Origin: Butyrivibrio sp. M55
GTDB taxonomy: Bacteria; Bacillota; Clostridia; Lachnospirales; Lachnospiraceae
Direction of reading: 5' to 3'
Assembly (NCBI RefSeq): GCF_900116865.1
Contig: NZ_FPCD01000001.1
Location: forward strand, 186,001 to 250,000
Length of the DNA stretch: 64,000 bases
The translations under genes and the position numbers were made by a program. Under the pieces are notes generated by a model. The model saw only the letters and a program-made list of their open reading frames with translations, ran no database searches and was not told where the DNA came from. The first letter of the stretch is position 1, and each line of letters starts with the position of its first letter. Shown piece by piece: positions 1-7,662 of this stretch.

Positions 1-624
1 GGCGAGGCGGTAAAAGAGGAACCCGATATTTCAGCTCCGGCAGATAAGGTTACGGATACTGCCAAAGGAGCCGACGCAGGACCCTCATTACCCGATACAT
101 CTGTAAGCGATTCAGCTGCCGGCGGTGCGGATATTGAAAAGCCTGAGACTTCTGCCGGTATCGGCACGGGTACAGGCACATCTACCGTTGCAAACGGTAT
201 AAGCGGTGCAATGGAAAAAGCTTCATCAGCAGGAAATTCTGTCAGTGCAAAAGATGCTGACAAGAATAAAGACAAAGATAAGGATAAAGAAAAGCCTGTC
301 ATTGACAACAAGAAAAAAGAAGAAGTCAAGGAAGAACCTGAAGAAGCAGAGGAAGAGCCTGCCGAGGAGCCTGATGATACTCCGGATAACAGTCAGCCGG
401 AACCTTCGCCTGCAAATCCTGTACAGGTTCAGGTTACTATTTCAGGAGGCTCGTCATCCGATACGGTTGCCAAGATCCTGCATGATGCCGGACTTGTGGA
501 TGATGCCGTTAAGTTTAACAGATATCTTATCGAGAATCGTCTCGATACAAGGATCCATTCAGGCAGTAAGACCATTACACAGGGCGCTTCATATGAAGAA
601 ATAGCGAAAGCTATCACACAATGA
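1..624 (+). CDS. C-terminal part of a YceG/MltG-like domain protein (5' end outside window)
   Basis: The reading frame is open from base 1, so the true start lies upstream; 207 residues are visible. The first 135 or so are low complexity: Gly/Ser/Thr/Ala-rich, then a Lys/Asp run and a long Glu/Pro-rich stretch, which looks like an extended linker. Residues from about 140 to the end (VQVTISGGSSSDTVAKIL onward, closing with SYEEIAKAITQ) resemble the small YceG-like domain of endolytic transglycosylases, which binds or positions peptidoglycan. The catalytic part of MltG is not visible, so this is probably a short cell-envelope protein with an N-terminal membrane anchor outside the window. Function is inferred; the domain match is moderate. 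Confidence 0.55.
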   Translation, partial: GEAVKEEPDISAPADKVTDTAKGADAGPSLPDTSVSDSAAGGADIEKPETSAGIGTGTGTSTVANGISGAMEKASSAGNSVSAKDADKNKDKDKDKEKPVIDNKKKEEVKEEPEEAEEEPAEEPDDTPDNSQPEPSPANPVQVQVTISGGSSSDTVAKILHDAGLVDDAVKFNRYLIENRLDTRIHSGSKTITQGASYEEIAKAITQ

Positions 625-650
625 CCGTGTATTAAATAATTTTAGCTTTA

Positions 651-685
651 AAGCTGTGAAAATAACTTATTTTCACAGCTTTTTT
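651..685 (+). terminator. Rho-independent terminator
   Basis: A perfect 15-bp inverted repeat (AAGCTGTGAAAATAA at 651-665 and its complement at 667-681) is followed by a T run at 681-685. It lies 27 bases after the stop of the YceG-like gene and separates it from rpsB. Confidence 0.85.
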
Positions 686-687
686 AC

Positions 688-716
688 TTGAAATATGTTT
701 TTCCTTGTGATATAGT
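688..716 (+). promoter_or_regulatory. Sigma-A type promoter of rpsB-tsf
   Basis: TTGAAA (688-693) and TATAGT (711-716) are separated by 17 bases, directly after the upstream terminator. Transcription would start near 723, giving a leader of about 180 bases before rpsB. Confidence 0.55.
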
Positions 717-722
717 TAAAAA

Positions 723-889
723 GCTGTGTTCATAGGTATGTTTATGCCTATTTCACGGTAAAACAAATAATCACGTACATTTAATTCTCTTTCCGGTGTC
801 GGTTATACCGATCAGAAGAGAGCTCTGTATATCGGAAGACGCGCTGATATATCATATGAGCCAAGGATGTGCGGAAGATTCTAACCAAA
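723..889 (+). promoter_or_regulatory. Long structured 5' leader of rpsB
   Basis: About 170 untranslated bases precede the rpsB ribosome binding site. They contain nested inverted repeats: CTCTTT near 788 can pair with AAGAGAG near 816, around an inner hairpin TCGGT-TAT-ACCGA at about 798-810. Ribosomal protein S2 leaders that bind S2 for feedback control are known in Firmicutes, so this may be an autoregulatory leader. I could not match it to a defined Rfam model by eye. Confidence 0.4.
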
Positions 890-902
890 TGGAGGTAATA
901 TC

Positions 903-1658
903 ATGAGCGTTGTATCAATGAAACAGTTACTTGAAGCAGGTGTTCACTTCGGACATCAGACAAGAAGATGGAACCCTAAAATGGCTCCTTACATCTTCAC
1001 AGAGAGAAACGGAATCCACATCATCGACCTTCAGAAGTCAGTTATCAAGGTTGACGAGGCTTACAAGGCAGTATTCGAGATTGCACAGCAGGGTGGAACA
1101 ATCCTTTTCGTAGGAACAAAGAAGCAGGCACAGGACGCTGTTAAGTCAGAGGCTGAGCGTTGCGGAATGTACTACATCAACGAGAGATGGCTCGGTGGAA
1201 TGCTTACAAACTTCAAGACAATCCAGAGCAGAATCGCCAGAATGAAGACTATCGAGAAGATGCAGGAAGACGGAACATTCGAAGTTCTTCCCAAGAAGGA
1301 AGTTGCTCAGCTTAAGAAGGAACTTTCTAAGCTTCAGGCTAACCTTGGCGGAATCAGAGATATGAAGAGAATCCCTGATGCTATTTTCGTAGTAGATCCT
1401 AAGAAGGAAAGAATCTGCATTCAGGAGGCTGAGTCTCTTGGAATTACTCTTATCGGTATCGCTGATACAAACTGCGATCCTGAAGAGCTTGACTTCATCA
1501 TCCCCGGAAACGATGACGCTATCAGAGCAGTAAAGCTTATCGTTGGTAAGATGGCAGACGCTGTTATCGAAGCTAACCAGGGTGCTGAGGCTGACGTTGC
1601 AGCTGAGTTCGTTGCAGAGGCAGCTGAGGATATCGAAGAAGTTGCAGACGCAGAGTAA
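903..1658 (+). CDS. rpsB: 30S ribosomal protein S2
   Basis: The 251-residue protein is full length and has the S2 signatures: [15 protein letters not shown] near the start, [11 protein letters not shown] near residue 97, and [11 protein letters not shown] with a following [19 protein letters not shown]2 sits on the back of the small subunit and is needed for recruiting S1 and for late 30S assembly. A strong ribosome site (GGAGG at 892-896) precedes the ATG. The C-terminal 30 residues are Ala/Glu/Asp rich, which is common and variable. It is followed 83 bases later by tsf, the classical rpsB-tsf pair. Codon use is strongly biased, as expected for high expression. Confidence 0.97.
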   Translation: MSVVSMKQLLEAGVHFGHQTRRWNPKMAPYIFTERNGIHIIDLQKSVIKVDEAYKAVFEIAQQGGTILFVGTKKQAQDAVKSEAERCGMYYINERWLGGMLTNFKTIQSRIARMKTIEKMQEDGTFEVLPKKEVAQLKKELSKLQANLGGIRDMKRIPDAIFVVDPKKERICIQEAESLGITLIGIADTNCDPEELDFIIPGNDDAIRAVKLIVGKMADAVIEANQGAEADVAAEFVAEAAEDIEEVADAE

Positions 1659-1741
1659 TATAGATTGATAATTTGGAACTAAATTGGTGCAGCCAATCAT
1701 TATATGGTTGGCTGCTATTATAAAAACGGAGGAAAATACAC

Positions 1742-2695
1742 ATGGCTATCACAGCAGCAATGGTTAAAGAATTGCGTGAGTCTACCGGTGCAGGAATGAT
1801 GGAATGCAAGAAGGCTCTTACAGAAACTAACGGAGATATGGATGCAGCAGTAGAATTCCTTAGAAAGAACGGAATCATGAAGGCTGAGAAGAAGGCTAGC
1901 AGAATCGCTGCAGAAGGTCTTACAAGAGTTGTTCTTAAGGACGACCAGACAGCAGCAGTTGTTGAAGTTAACTCAGAGACAGACTTCGTTGCTCAGAACG
2001 ACAAGTTCCAGAGCTTTGTTGAGGCAGTTGCTCAGCAGGCAGTTAATTCAGATGCTAAGGATCTTGATTCATTCATGGCTGAGAAGTGGAACCTTGATGA
2101 GTCTAAGACAGTTAACGATGCACTTGTTGAGATCACAGCAGTTATCAGCGAGAAGCTCAGCATCAGACGTTTCGAGAAGGTTGTTGCTTCTAACGGTATC
2201 GTAGTTCCTTACGTACACGGAAACGGAAGAATTTCTGTTGTAGTTGAGGCTGAGACAGATGTTGTTAACGATAACATCAAGGAAGCAGTTAAGAACGTAG
2301 CTATGCAGGTTGCAGCTCTTAATCCTAAGTATGTTGCAACTGAGGACGTTTCACAGGAATACAGAGATCACGAGAAGGAGATTCTTCTTGCTCAGGCTAT
2401 GAAGGAGAACGAGGAGCTTCCTGAAGGAAAGAGAAAGCCTCAGGAGATCATCGAGAAGATGCTTATCGGACGTCTCAACAAAGAGCTTAAGGAAATCTGC
2501 CTTAACGAGCAGGTATTCGTAAAGGCTGAGGATGGAAAGCAGACAGTTGGTCAGTACATCGCTAAGGTTGCTAAAGACAATAACGCTAATCTTTCTATCA
2601 AGAGATTCGTACGTTTCGAGACAGGTGAAGGAATCGAGAAGAAGAACGAGAACTTCGCTGAGGAAGTTGCTAAGCAGGCTGCCGGTCTCAACTAA
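1742..2695 (+). CDS. tsf: Translation elongation factor Ts
   Basis: EF-Ts is the guanine nucleotide exchange factor that recycles EF-Tu from its GDP to its GTP form. The 317-residue protein begins with the N-terminal UBA-like domain (VKELRESTGAGMMECKKAL), followed by the core with the conserved VEVNSETDFVAQND motif near residue 75 that inserts into EF-Tu. GGAGG lies just upstream of the ATG. Length is at the long end of the usual range of about 280 to 310. The gene is cotranscribed with rpsB and ends in a strong terminator. Confidence 0.97.
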   Translation: MAITAAMVKELRESTGAGMMECKKALTETNGDMDAAVEFLRKNGIMKAEKKASRIAAEGLTRVVLKDDQTAAVVEVNSETDFVAQNDKFQSFVEAVAQQAVNSDAKDLDSFMAEKWNLDESKTVNDALVEITAVISEKLSIRRFEKVVASNGIVVPYVHGNGRISVVVEAETDVVNDNIKEAVKNVAMQVAALNPKYVATEDVSQEYRDHEKEILLAQAMKENEELPEGKRKPQEIIEKMLIGRLNKELKEICLNEQVFVKAEDGKQTVGQYIAKVAKDNNANLSIKRFVRFETGEGIEKKNENFAEEVAKQAAGLN

Positions 2696-2710
2696 TAATA
2701 TTAGATTATT

Positions 2711-2743
2711 AATGAGCTTCGGATTTCCGGAGCTCATTTTTTC
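2711..2743 (+). terminator. Rho-independent terminator of rpsB-tsf
   Basis: A 13-bp stem (AATGAGCTTCGGA at 2711-2723 with its complement at 2726-2738, one G-T pair) is followed by a T-rich tail. Confidence 0.85.
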
Positions 2744-2831
2744 TTAAATGTGTAATAATTAAGCTATTTTTAGCCACCAAACCTTTGGCATAAATGGGCT
2801 TTGATATCTTTAATTTTTTACAAAAATAGCC

Positions 2832-2837
2832 TATACT
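2832..2837 (+). promoter_or_regulatory. Possible -10 element of the minCDE operon
   Basis: TATACT at 2832-2837 lies in an AT-rich segment after the tsf terminator and about 40 bases before minC. No convincing -35 box is found at the standard distance, so the call is tentative. TAGTAT at 2842 is an alternative. Confidence 0.3.
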
Positions 2838-2878
2838 GTTGTAGTATAGATTTTTATAAAGGTTGGGTGAATTAAACA

Positions 2879-3622
2879 TTGAGTCAGTTAGTTACAATTA
2901 AGGGTACAAGATCTGGCATCATTCTTGTTTTGGATCCCGAGGTCGATTTTTCAACGCTTATCAAGGAAGTTGGCGAGAAATTCAAGGAAGCATCTTCGTT
3001 TCTCGGAAAGAATAACATGGGCCTTATCATAAGAGGCAGAAAGCTTTCCGAATCGGAAGAAGATGAAGTTCTAAAGAGTATCAAAGATAATTCAATGCTT
3101 ACAATTACATGTATTATCGACGAAGAGTCAGATATTCAGAGAAAATTTGAAGATGTCGCAGCTTCAAACGATAATGTTGTTCTTGAGATCAATACGAACA
3201 AGAAGTCGGATGCTACAGTAAAAGTGGATCAGAACAGTGCACTTATTTATAAGGGCAGTTTGAGATCCGGTCAGGATATTTCCTGTGAACAGAGTATTGT
3301 TATTTTAGGAGACGTTAAGCCGGGAGCTAACGTAATCTCCTATGGAAGCATATTTATCTTGGGAGAACTGCGAGGTAATGCATTTGCCGGTGCAGGCGGA
3401 GATAAAGATGCTGTAGTAATGGCACTTAGTCTCAACCCATTACAGGTCAGGATCGCGGATTCTATCGCAATATCTCCTGAATCTGAAAAAAGTGCCAAAC
3501 TCAAATTGGGAAGAAAGAAACCTTCTACGGTAGAAAGTGAGCCTGAAGTTGCATATATCGAAAACGGGCACATCGTAAAAAGTGTTTACGGTTCTTCTTT
3601 TTTGAGACAATTTAATATGTAA
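2879..3622 (+). CDS. minC: Septum site-determining protein MinC
   Basis: MinC is the FtsZ-polymerisation inhibitor that MinD brings to the membrane to block division away from midcell. The 247-residue protein has the expected two parts: an N-terminal FtsZ-interacting domain (residues 1 to about 100) and a C-terminal beta-helix domain with the repeats SLRSGQDISCEQSIVILGDVKPG and ISYGSIFILGELRGNAFAG split over residues 122-170, where MinC dimerises and binds MinD. The start is a TTG at 2879 with a weak purine-rich ribosome site. It is first in minC-minD-minE, with 12 bases to minD. The last 40 residues, after the beta helix, are charged and poorly conserved. Confidence 0.93.
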   Translation: MSQLVTIKGTRSGIILVLDPEVDFSTLIKEVGEKFKEASSFLGKNNMGLIIRGRKLSESEEDEVLKSIKDNSMLTITCIIDEESDIQRKFEDVAASNDNVVLEINTNKKSDATVKVDQNSALIYKGSLRSGQDISCEQSIVILGDVKPGANVISYGSIFILGELRGNAFAGAGGDKDAVVMALSLNPLQVRIADSIAISPESEKSAKLKLGRKKPSTVESEPEVAYIENGHIVKSVYGSSFLRQFNM

Positions 3623-3634
3623 ACGGAGGAAACT

Positions 3635-4414
3635 ATGGGAGAAGTTATAGTTATAACATCGGGAAAAGGTGGAGTAGGTAAAACTACGAGTTCCGCAAAT
3701 ATCGGAACAGGCCTTGCAAAGCTGAACAAGAAGGTTGTTCTTATTGATACAGATATAGGACTTCGAAATCTTGATGTTGTTTTGGGACTTGAGAACAGGA
3801 TTGTCTACAACCTTGTTGATGTTATTGAAGGTAACTGCAAGATTAAGCAGGCGCTTATCAGAGATAAGAGATATGAGAATCTCTTTCTTTTGCCCGCTGC
3901 ACAGACTAAGGACAAGACAAGCGTTACTCCTGAGCAAATGAAGAAGCTTACAGATGAACTTAAGCAGGATTATGATTATATTATTTTGGATTGTCCTGCA
4001 GGTATTGAACAGGGATTCAAGAACGCTATTGCCGGCGCTGACAGAGCACTTGTTGTTACAACACCTGAGGTATCAGCTGTTCGTGACGCCGACAGAATCA
4101 TCGGGCTTCTTGAAGCAAACGAGATTAAAAAGACTCATCTCATAGTAAACAGACTTCGCCCTGATATGGTCAAGAGAGGTGATATGATGTCATCAGATGA
4201 CGTTATAGATATCCTTGCTATTGAGCTTATTGGTCAGGTTCCTGATGATGAGAGTATTGTTGTAGCGACTAATAACGGTGAACCGCTTGTAGGTGACAAT
4301 TCACTTGCAGGACAGGCTTATATGAACATCTGTCGCAGAATTACAGGCGAACAGGTTCCATTTCTTGACCTTGAAGCCAAGAGAGGACTTTTTTCTTGGT
4401 TTAAGAAAAAATGA
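3635..4414 (+). CDS. minD: Septum site-determining ATPase MinD
   Basis: MinD is a membrane-cycling P-loop ATPase that recruits MinC and is stimulated by MinE. The 259 residues begin with the deviant Walker A motif GKGGVGKTT (residues 10-18) with the signature Lys, followed by DTDIGLRNLD and the DCPAGIEQGF Walker B region. The C-terminus GLFSWFKKK is the amphipathic membrane-targeting helix. GGAGG precedes the ATG. It sits between minC and minE in the standard order. Confidence 0.97.
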   Translation: MGEVIVITSGKGGVGKTTSSANIGTGLAKLNKKVVLIDTDIGLRNLDVVLGLENRIVYNLVDVIEGNCKIKQALIRDKRYENLFLLPAAQTKDKTSVTPEQMKKLTDELKQDYDYIILDCPAGIEQGFKNAIAGADRALVVTTPEVSAVRDADRIIGLLEANEIKKTHLIVNRLRPDMVKRGDMMSSDDVIDILAIELIGQVPDDESIVVATNNGEPLVGDNSLAGQAYMNICRRITGEQVPFLDLEAKRGLFSWFKKK

Positions 4415-4429
4415 TAAGGGGGCAGAGTT

Positions 4430-4711
4430 ATGAAACTCACTGATTTTTTCAAAAAGAAATCTTCAAGTGATATAGCCAAGGATAGACTGAAGCTTGTTTT
4501 GGTTTCAGACAGAGCATCATGCTCACCTGAGCTTATGCAAAAAATCAGAAGCGATATCATAGAAGTGCTTTCGAAATATGCTGAGATAGATATGGAAGGA
4601 ATTGACATCAATATTACAAGTCTTGATGCTGAAGATAACGGCGGAAAATCCGCACCGGCTCTTTATGCTAACATTCCTATCAAAAATATGAATCATAATT
4701 CAAAGCTTTGA
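4430..4711 (+). CDS. minE: Cell division topological specificity factor MinE
   Basis: MinE stimulates MinD ATP hydrolysis and makes the Min system oscillate or polarise. The 93-residue protein has the anti-MinCD segment with AKDRLKLVLVSDRASCSPEL near residues 18-37, then the topological specificity domain. GGGGG-type ribosome site lies 8 bases before the ATG. It closes the minCDE operon and is followed by a terminator. The presence of MinE rather than only DivIVA indicates an oscillating Min system, as in many Clostridia. Confidence 0.95.
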   Translation: MKLTDFFKKKSSSDIAKDRLKLVLVSDRASCSPELMQKIRSDIIEVLSKYAEIDMEGIDINITSLDAEDNGGKSAPALYANIPIKNMNHNSKL

Positions 4712-4721
4712 TCGGCATTGT

Positions 4722-4760
4722 AACCCGTGAATTTCCAAAAGGATTTTCACGGGTTTTTTG
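4722..4760 (+). terminator. Rho-independent terminator of minCDE
   Basis: AACCCGTGAA (4722-4731) pairs with TTCACGGGTT (4746-4755); the stem extends inwards imperfectly and is followed by TTTT runs. Confidence 0.85.
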
Positions 4761-4787
4761 TTTTTTGCAAACACGTAATCTCTATTG

Positions 4788-4796
4788 TGATATAAT
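4788..4796 (+). promoter_or_regulatory. Extended -10 promoter of the OhrR-like gene
   Basis: TG-A-TATAAT at 4788-4796 is a perfect extended -10 element. TTGCAA at 4765-4770 is a possible -35 box, but the 20-base spacing is long. Confidence 0.5.
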
Positions 4797-4839
4797 GATA
4801 TATGATTAAATAGGATAAAATTGTTTTTTGGAGACGCTT

Positions 4840-5283
4840 ATGAATTGTAATAATGAAAAATATGATTCTTTAAAACTTGGTAATCAGTTATGTTTCCCAT
4901 TATATGCATGTTCAAAAGAGATTATCAGAAAGTACAAGCCTTTTCTTGATGAACTGGATCTTACATACACCCAGTATATTACCATGATGGTCATGTGGGA
5001 AAAGAAGAGCGTTAATGTAAAAATGCTCGGAGAGTGTCTGTTTCTTGATTCGGGTACACTTACGCCTGTTCTTAAAAAGCTTGAGAGCAAGGGGTATATT
5101 ACACGTGAGAGATCTGAAAAAGATGAGAGAAATCTTGTTGTTTCGATTACCGATTCCGGTATGAAATTAAGGGATAAAGCTGTTACGATTCCTTCCAAGG
5201 TGGGAAGCTGTGTTAAGCTTACGGAGGAAGAAGCCAAAGTCCTTTACAATCTTTTACATAAGATTATCAGTAATGTTAGATAA
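4840..5283 (+). CDS. MarR-family regulator of the OhrR type (organic peroxide sensing)
   Basis: The 147-residue protein is close to Bacillus OhrR as I recall it: LGNQLCFPLYACSKEI, LTYTQYITMMVMWE, LFLDSGTLTPVLKKLE and SEKDERNLVVSITDSG all match family positions. OhrR represses peroxide-defence genes and is released when its N-terminal Cys is oxidised; Cys18 here (NQLCFPLYA) is at that position. The ATG at 4840 is preferred because GGAG lies 6 bases upstream at 4830-4833; an in-frame TTG at 4828 overlaps that site. No ohr peroxidase gene is adjacent, so the target is elsewhere or is the gene itself. A second Cys (residue 23) follows in the same helix. Confidence 0.8.
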   Translation: MNCNNEKYDSLKLGNQLCFPLYACSKEIIRKYKPFLDELDLTYTQYITMMVMWEKKSVNVKMLGECLFLDSGTLTPVLKKLESKGYITRERSEKDERNLVVSITDSGMKLRDKAVTIPSKVGSCVKLTEEEAKVLYNLLHKIISNVR

Positions 5284-5289
5284 TCTTTA

Positions 5290-5317
5290 TTGTATTTTTC
5301 CCTAGAAGGAATATAAT
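5290..5317 (+). promoter_or_regulatory. Promoter of the metal-sensor / hydrogenase operon
   Basis: TTGTAT (5290-5295) and TATAAT (5312-5317) are 16 bases apart, with an AT-rich leader of about 80 bases to the first gene. A second -35-like TTGACC at 5353 lacks a good -10. If the first gene autorepresses, its operator should lie here. Confidence 0.5.
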
Positions 5318-5405
5318 ATATTTTGTTAAAAAATATATGTAGATTTATTTTTTTGACCTTTTATAAGTTAAAAAAATAACAATACATATATTTATTGGAG
5401 GTTTT

Positions 5406-5696
5406 ATGAGTTCTCATACCCATAAACATCATCATGATCCTGAGAAGATGAAGGCTATCGTTAACAGACTTTCCAAGGCAATCGGACACCTTGAGTCGGT
5501 TAAGAGAATGGTTGAGGATGACAGGGATTGCACTGAAGTACTTGTACAATTGGCAGCTGTACGCGCAGCAATCAATGGAGCAGGCAAGGAGATTCTTAAA
5601 GAGCATATAAGTCATTGTATAGTCCATGCTGTTTCAGATGGTGATGAAGAGGCTATCGTTGAGTTAAATGATGCCATCGAGAAATTTATGAAGTAA
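5406..5696 (+). CDS. CsoR/RcnR-family (DUF156) metal-sensing repressor with His-rich N-terminus
   Basis: This 96-residue all-helical protein is a member of the CsoR/RcnR/FrmR family, tetrameric repressors that leave DNA when they bind Cu(I), Ni(II)/Co(II) or aldehydes. The core is clear: DCTEVLVQLAAVRAAINGAG and KEHISHC. Candidate metal ligands are Cys42, His67 and Cys71 (spacings 25 and 4) plus a His cluster at 4, 6, 8, 9 and 10. His10 lies exactly 32 residues before Cys42. As I recall, RcnR (His3/Cys35) and the nickel sensor InrS (His21/Cys53) have the same spacing, so the pattern is H-C-H-C as in InrS. GGAGG precedes the ATG. The gene ends just before echA, which points to control of a nickel enzyme operon. 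Cu(I) sensing is the alternative. Confidence 0.85.
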   Translation: MSSHTHKHHHDPEKMKAIVNRLSKAIGHLESVKRMVEDDRDCTEVLVQLAAVRAAINGAGKEILKEHISHCIVHAVSDGDEEAIVELNDAIEKFMK

Positions 5697-5736
5697 TGAG
5701 TTGCTCGTGAGTATGTATGTGAAAGGGGCGAACACC

Positions 5737-7662
5737 TTGGCAAATCTTTTGAATTTAGTTTATTTTCTTATTTTATTTCCCTTTTGTATGGCAATAATAA
5801 TATCTATTTTTAAACACGCAAGTTTGTTTAGAAGCCTTCTTATTATGGCGGGAGGCTTTGCAATCATGGGTGTTGCTATTTATGTTGCCGTCAATGTTCT
5901 TATGTCCGGTGATACATCTCAGTTTGTATATTTGGAACATCCGGAGATTCCTGAAAAGGCAATTCTTTGTGGGGAAATCTTCTTAATGGGTCTTGTATGT
6001 TTTCTCAGTATTAAATACAAGAAGTATTATGCGATTATTTTTTCGCTTGTCGGAACAATTCCCGTACTTTGGATGGATCTGACACACAAGGCAGTAGAAG
6101 GAAATACTTGTCTTAGAATCGATACATTTGCTGCCGTAATGTATTTGATCGTTGGTTTCGTAGGTATTCTTATCTGTATTTATGCATCAGGTTACATGAA
6201 GGATTATCACCATCATCACACTGATGTTGAAGACCGTTCCGGATATTTCCTTGCGCTTATGTTTGTATTCCTTGGCGCAATGTTCGGACTTATTTCTTCC
6301 GATAATCTTGGATTTATCTATTTCTTCTGGGAGATCACAAGTGTATGTTCATTCCTTATGATCGGATACACAAGAACAGAAGAAGCAGTAAATAACTCAT
6401 TCAGAGCTCTCTGGATGAATCTTTTGGGTGGATGCGGATTCGCGGCAGGACTCATGTATTGCAACATGGTTCTCGGTATCTCGAATCTTAGTGAGATTAC
6501 ACCCGGTGTTTCTACTACAATTATTGTTCCCGTAACTTTATTTGCATTTGCCGCTCTTACAAAGAGTGCGCAGTTCCCGTTCTCAAGATGGCTTTTGGGA
6601 GCGATGGTTGCGCCTACACCTTCAAGTGCACTTTTGCACTCTGCAACGATGGTTAAGATCGGTGTGTACATGCTTATAAGACTTGCACCCGTAATGTTCG
6701 GAACTCTTACGGGAGTTATGATCACAGTTATCGGTGGATTTACTTTCTTTGCGGCATCACTTCTTGCGATTACCGTAAGCGACGGCAAGAAGGTACTTGC
6801 TTATTCGACAATTTCTAACCTCGGCCTTATTACCGCATGTGCGGGAACAGGAACTACCGAAGGTGTTTGGGCTGCAGTTATGCTCGTTCTGTTTCATGCG
6901 GTTTCAAAGTCACTTTTGTTCCAGACAGTCGGAGATATCGAGAACTGTATGGGAAGCCGTGACATTGAGGATATGCATGGACTTATAATCAAACTTCCCA
7001 GACTTGCATTTATCATGATAATCGGTATTTGCGGAATGTTCATGGCACCGTTTGGAATGCTTGTTTCCAAGTGGGCTGCTCTTAAATCATTCGTAGATTC
7101 CGGTTCTGTTTGGCTTGTTCTTTTCCTTGTTTTCGGATCGGGAAGTACGCTTTTCTACTGGGCAAAGTGGCTCGGCAAGATCTGTGCGGTTATCCATCAG
7201 TCATTCGAGCTTGAAGACATAACTCCGAGAAGTGAGATGGTATCTATTTTCCCTCTTACGACAATGATAGTTATCATGTGCTTTGCATTCCCCTGGATGT
7301 CAGGAAACATGATACAGCCTATTCTTGATGAGGCTTATCACACAAATATCCCTGATGTTATCGGCGGAAGCGATGTTATCATCATGATGATCATGGTTGC
7401 TATGGTATTTATGATTCCTATCGGTTCCAGAATAATGTCTATCGGTAAGAACAGTAAGATGACAATGTCTTACGTTGCCGGTGTAAATGCAGGAGATGAC
7501 AGACATTATATCGATTCTTTCGGTAAGGAGAGAGCGCTTTATATGTCTAACTGGTACATGGATGAGGTCTTTGGTGAAAAGAAATTCTTAAAGCCCTGTA
7601 TCTATGTTGCGACTGTTCTGGTTGCCGTTATGCTTATTGTTGTTGTCGGAGGTGCTATCTGA
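5737..7662 (+). CDS. echA: Ech hydrogenase subunit A (NuoL-like proton-translocating membrane subunit)
   Basis: A polytopic membrane protein of about 641 residues with many hydrophobic helices. It belongs to the NuoL/MrpA-type antiporter family: GLISSDNLGFIYFFWEITS, TKSAQFPFSRWLLGAMVAP and PTPSSALLHSATMVK (about residues 185-315) are the conserved proton-channel helices. In Ech it couples ferredoxin-driven H2 evolution to proton or sodium transport. The TTG at 5737 is preferred because AAAGGGG lies 9 bases upstream; the frame is open to 5701 (TTG) with an ATG at 5713. The long lateral helix after residue 550 is retained. It overlaps echB by one base, in the order A-B-C-D-E-F. Confidence 0.9.
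   Translation: MANLLNLVYFLILFPFCMAIIISIFKHASLFRSLLIMAGGFAIMGVAIYVAVNVLMSGDTSQFVYLEHPEIPEKAILCGEIFLMGLVCFLSIKYKKYYAIIFSLVGTIPVLWMDLTHKAVEGNTCLRIDTFAAVMYLIVGFVGILICIYASGYMKDYHHHHTDVEDRSGYFLALMFVFLGAMFGLISSDNLGFIYFFWEITSVCSFLMIGYTRTEEAVNNSFRALWMNLLGGCGFAAGLMYCNMVLGISNLSEITPGVSTTIIVPVTLFAFAALTKSAQFPFSRWLLGAMVAPTPSSALLHSATMVKIGVYMLIRLAPVMFGTLTGVMITVIGGFTFFAASLLAITVSDGKKVLAYSTISNLGLITACAGTGTTEGVWAAVMLVLFHAVSKSLLFQTVGDIENCMGSRDIEDMHGLIIKLPRLAFIMIIGICGMFMAPFGMLVSKWAALKSFVDSGSVWLVLFLVFGSGSTLFYWAKWLGKICAVIHQSFELEDITPRSEMVSIFPLTTMIVIMCFAFPWMSGNMIQPILDEAYHTNIPDVIGGSDVIIMMIMVAMVFMIPIGSRIMSIGKNSKMTMSYVAGVNAGDDRHYIDSFGKERALYMSNWYMDEVFGEKKFLKPCIYVATVLVAVMLIVVVGGAI

Noticed and set aside
1146-1700. Minus-strand open frame opposite rpsB
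   Set aside because: Arises from the strongly biased codon use of rpsB; no ribosome site, and the translated sequence has no recognisable domain.
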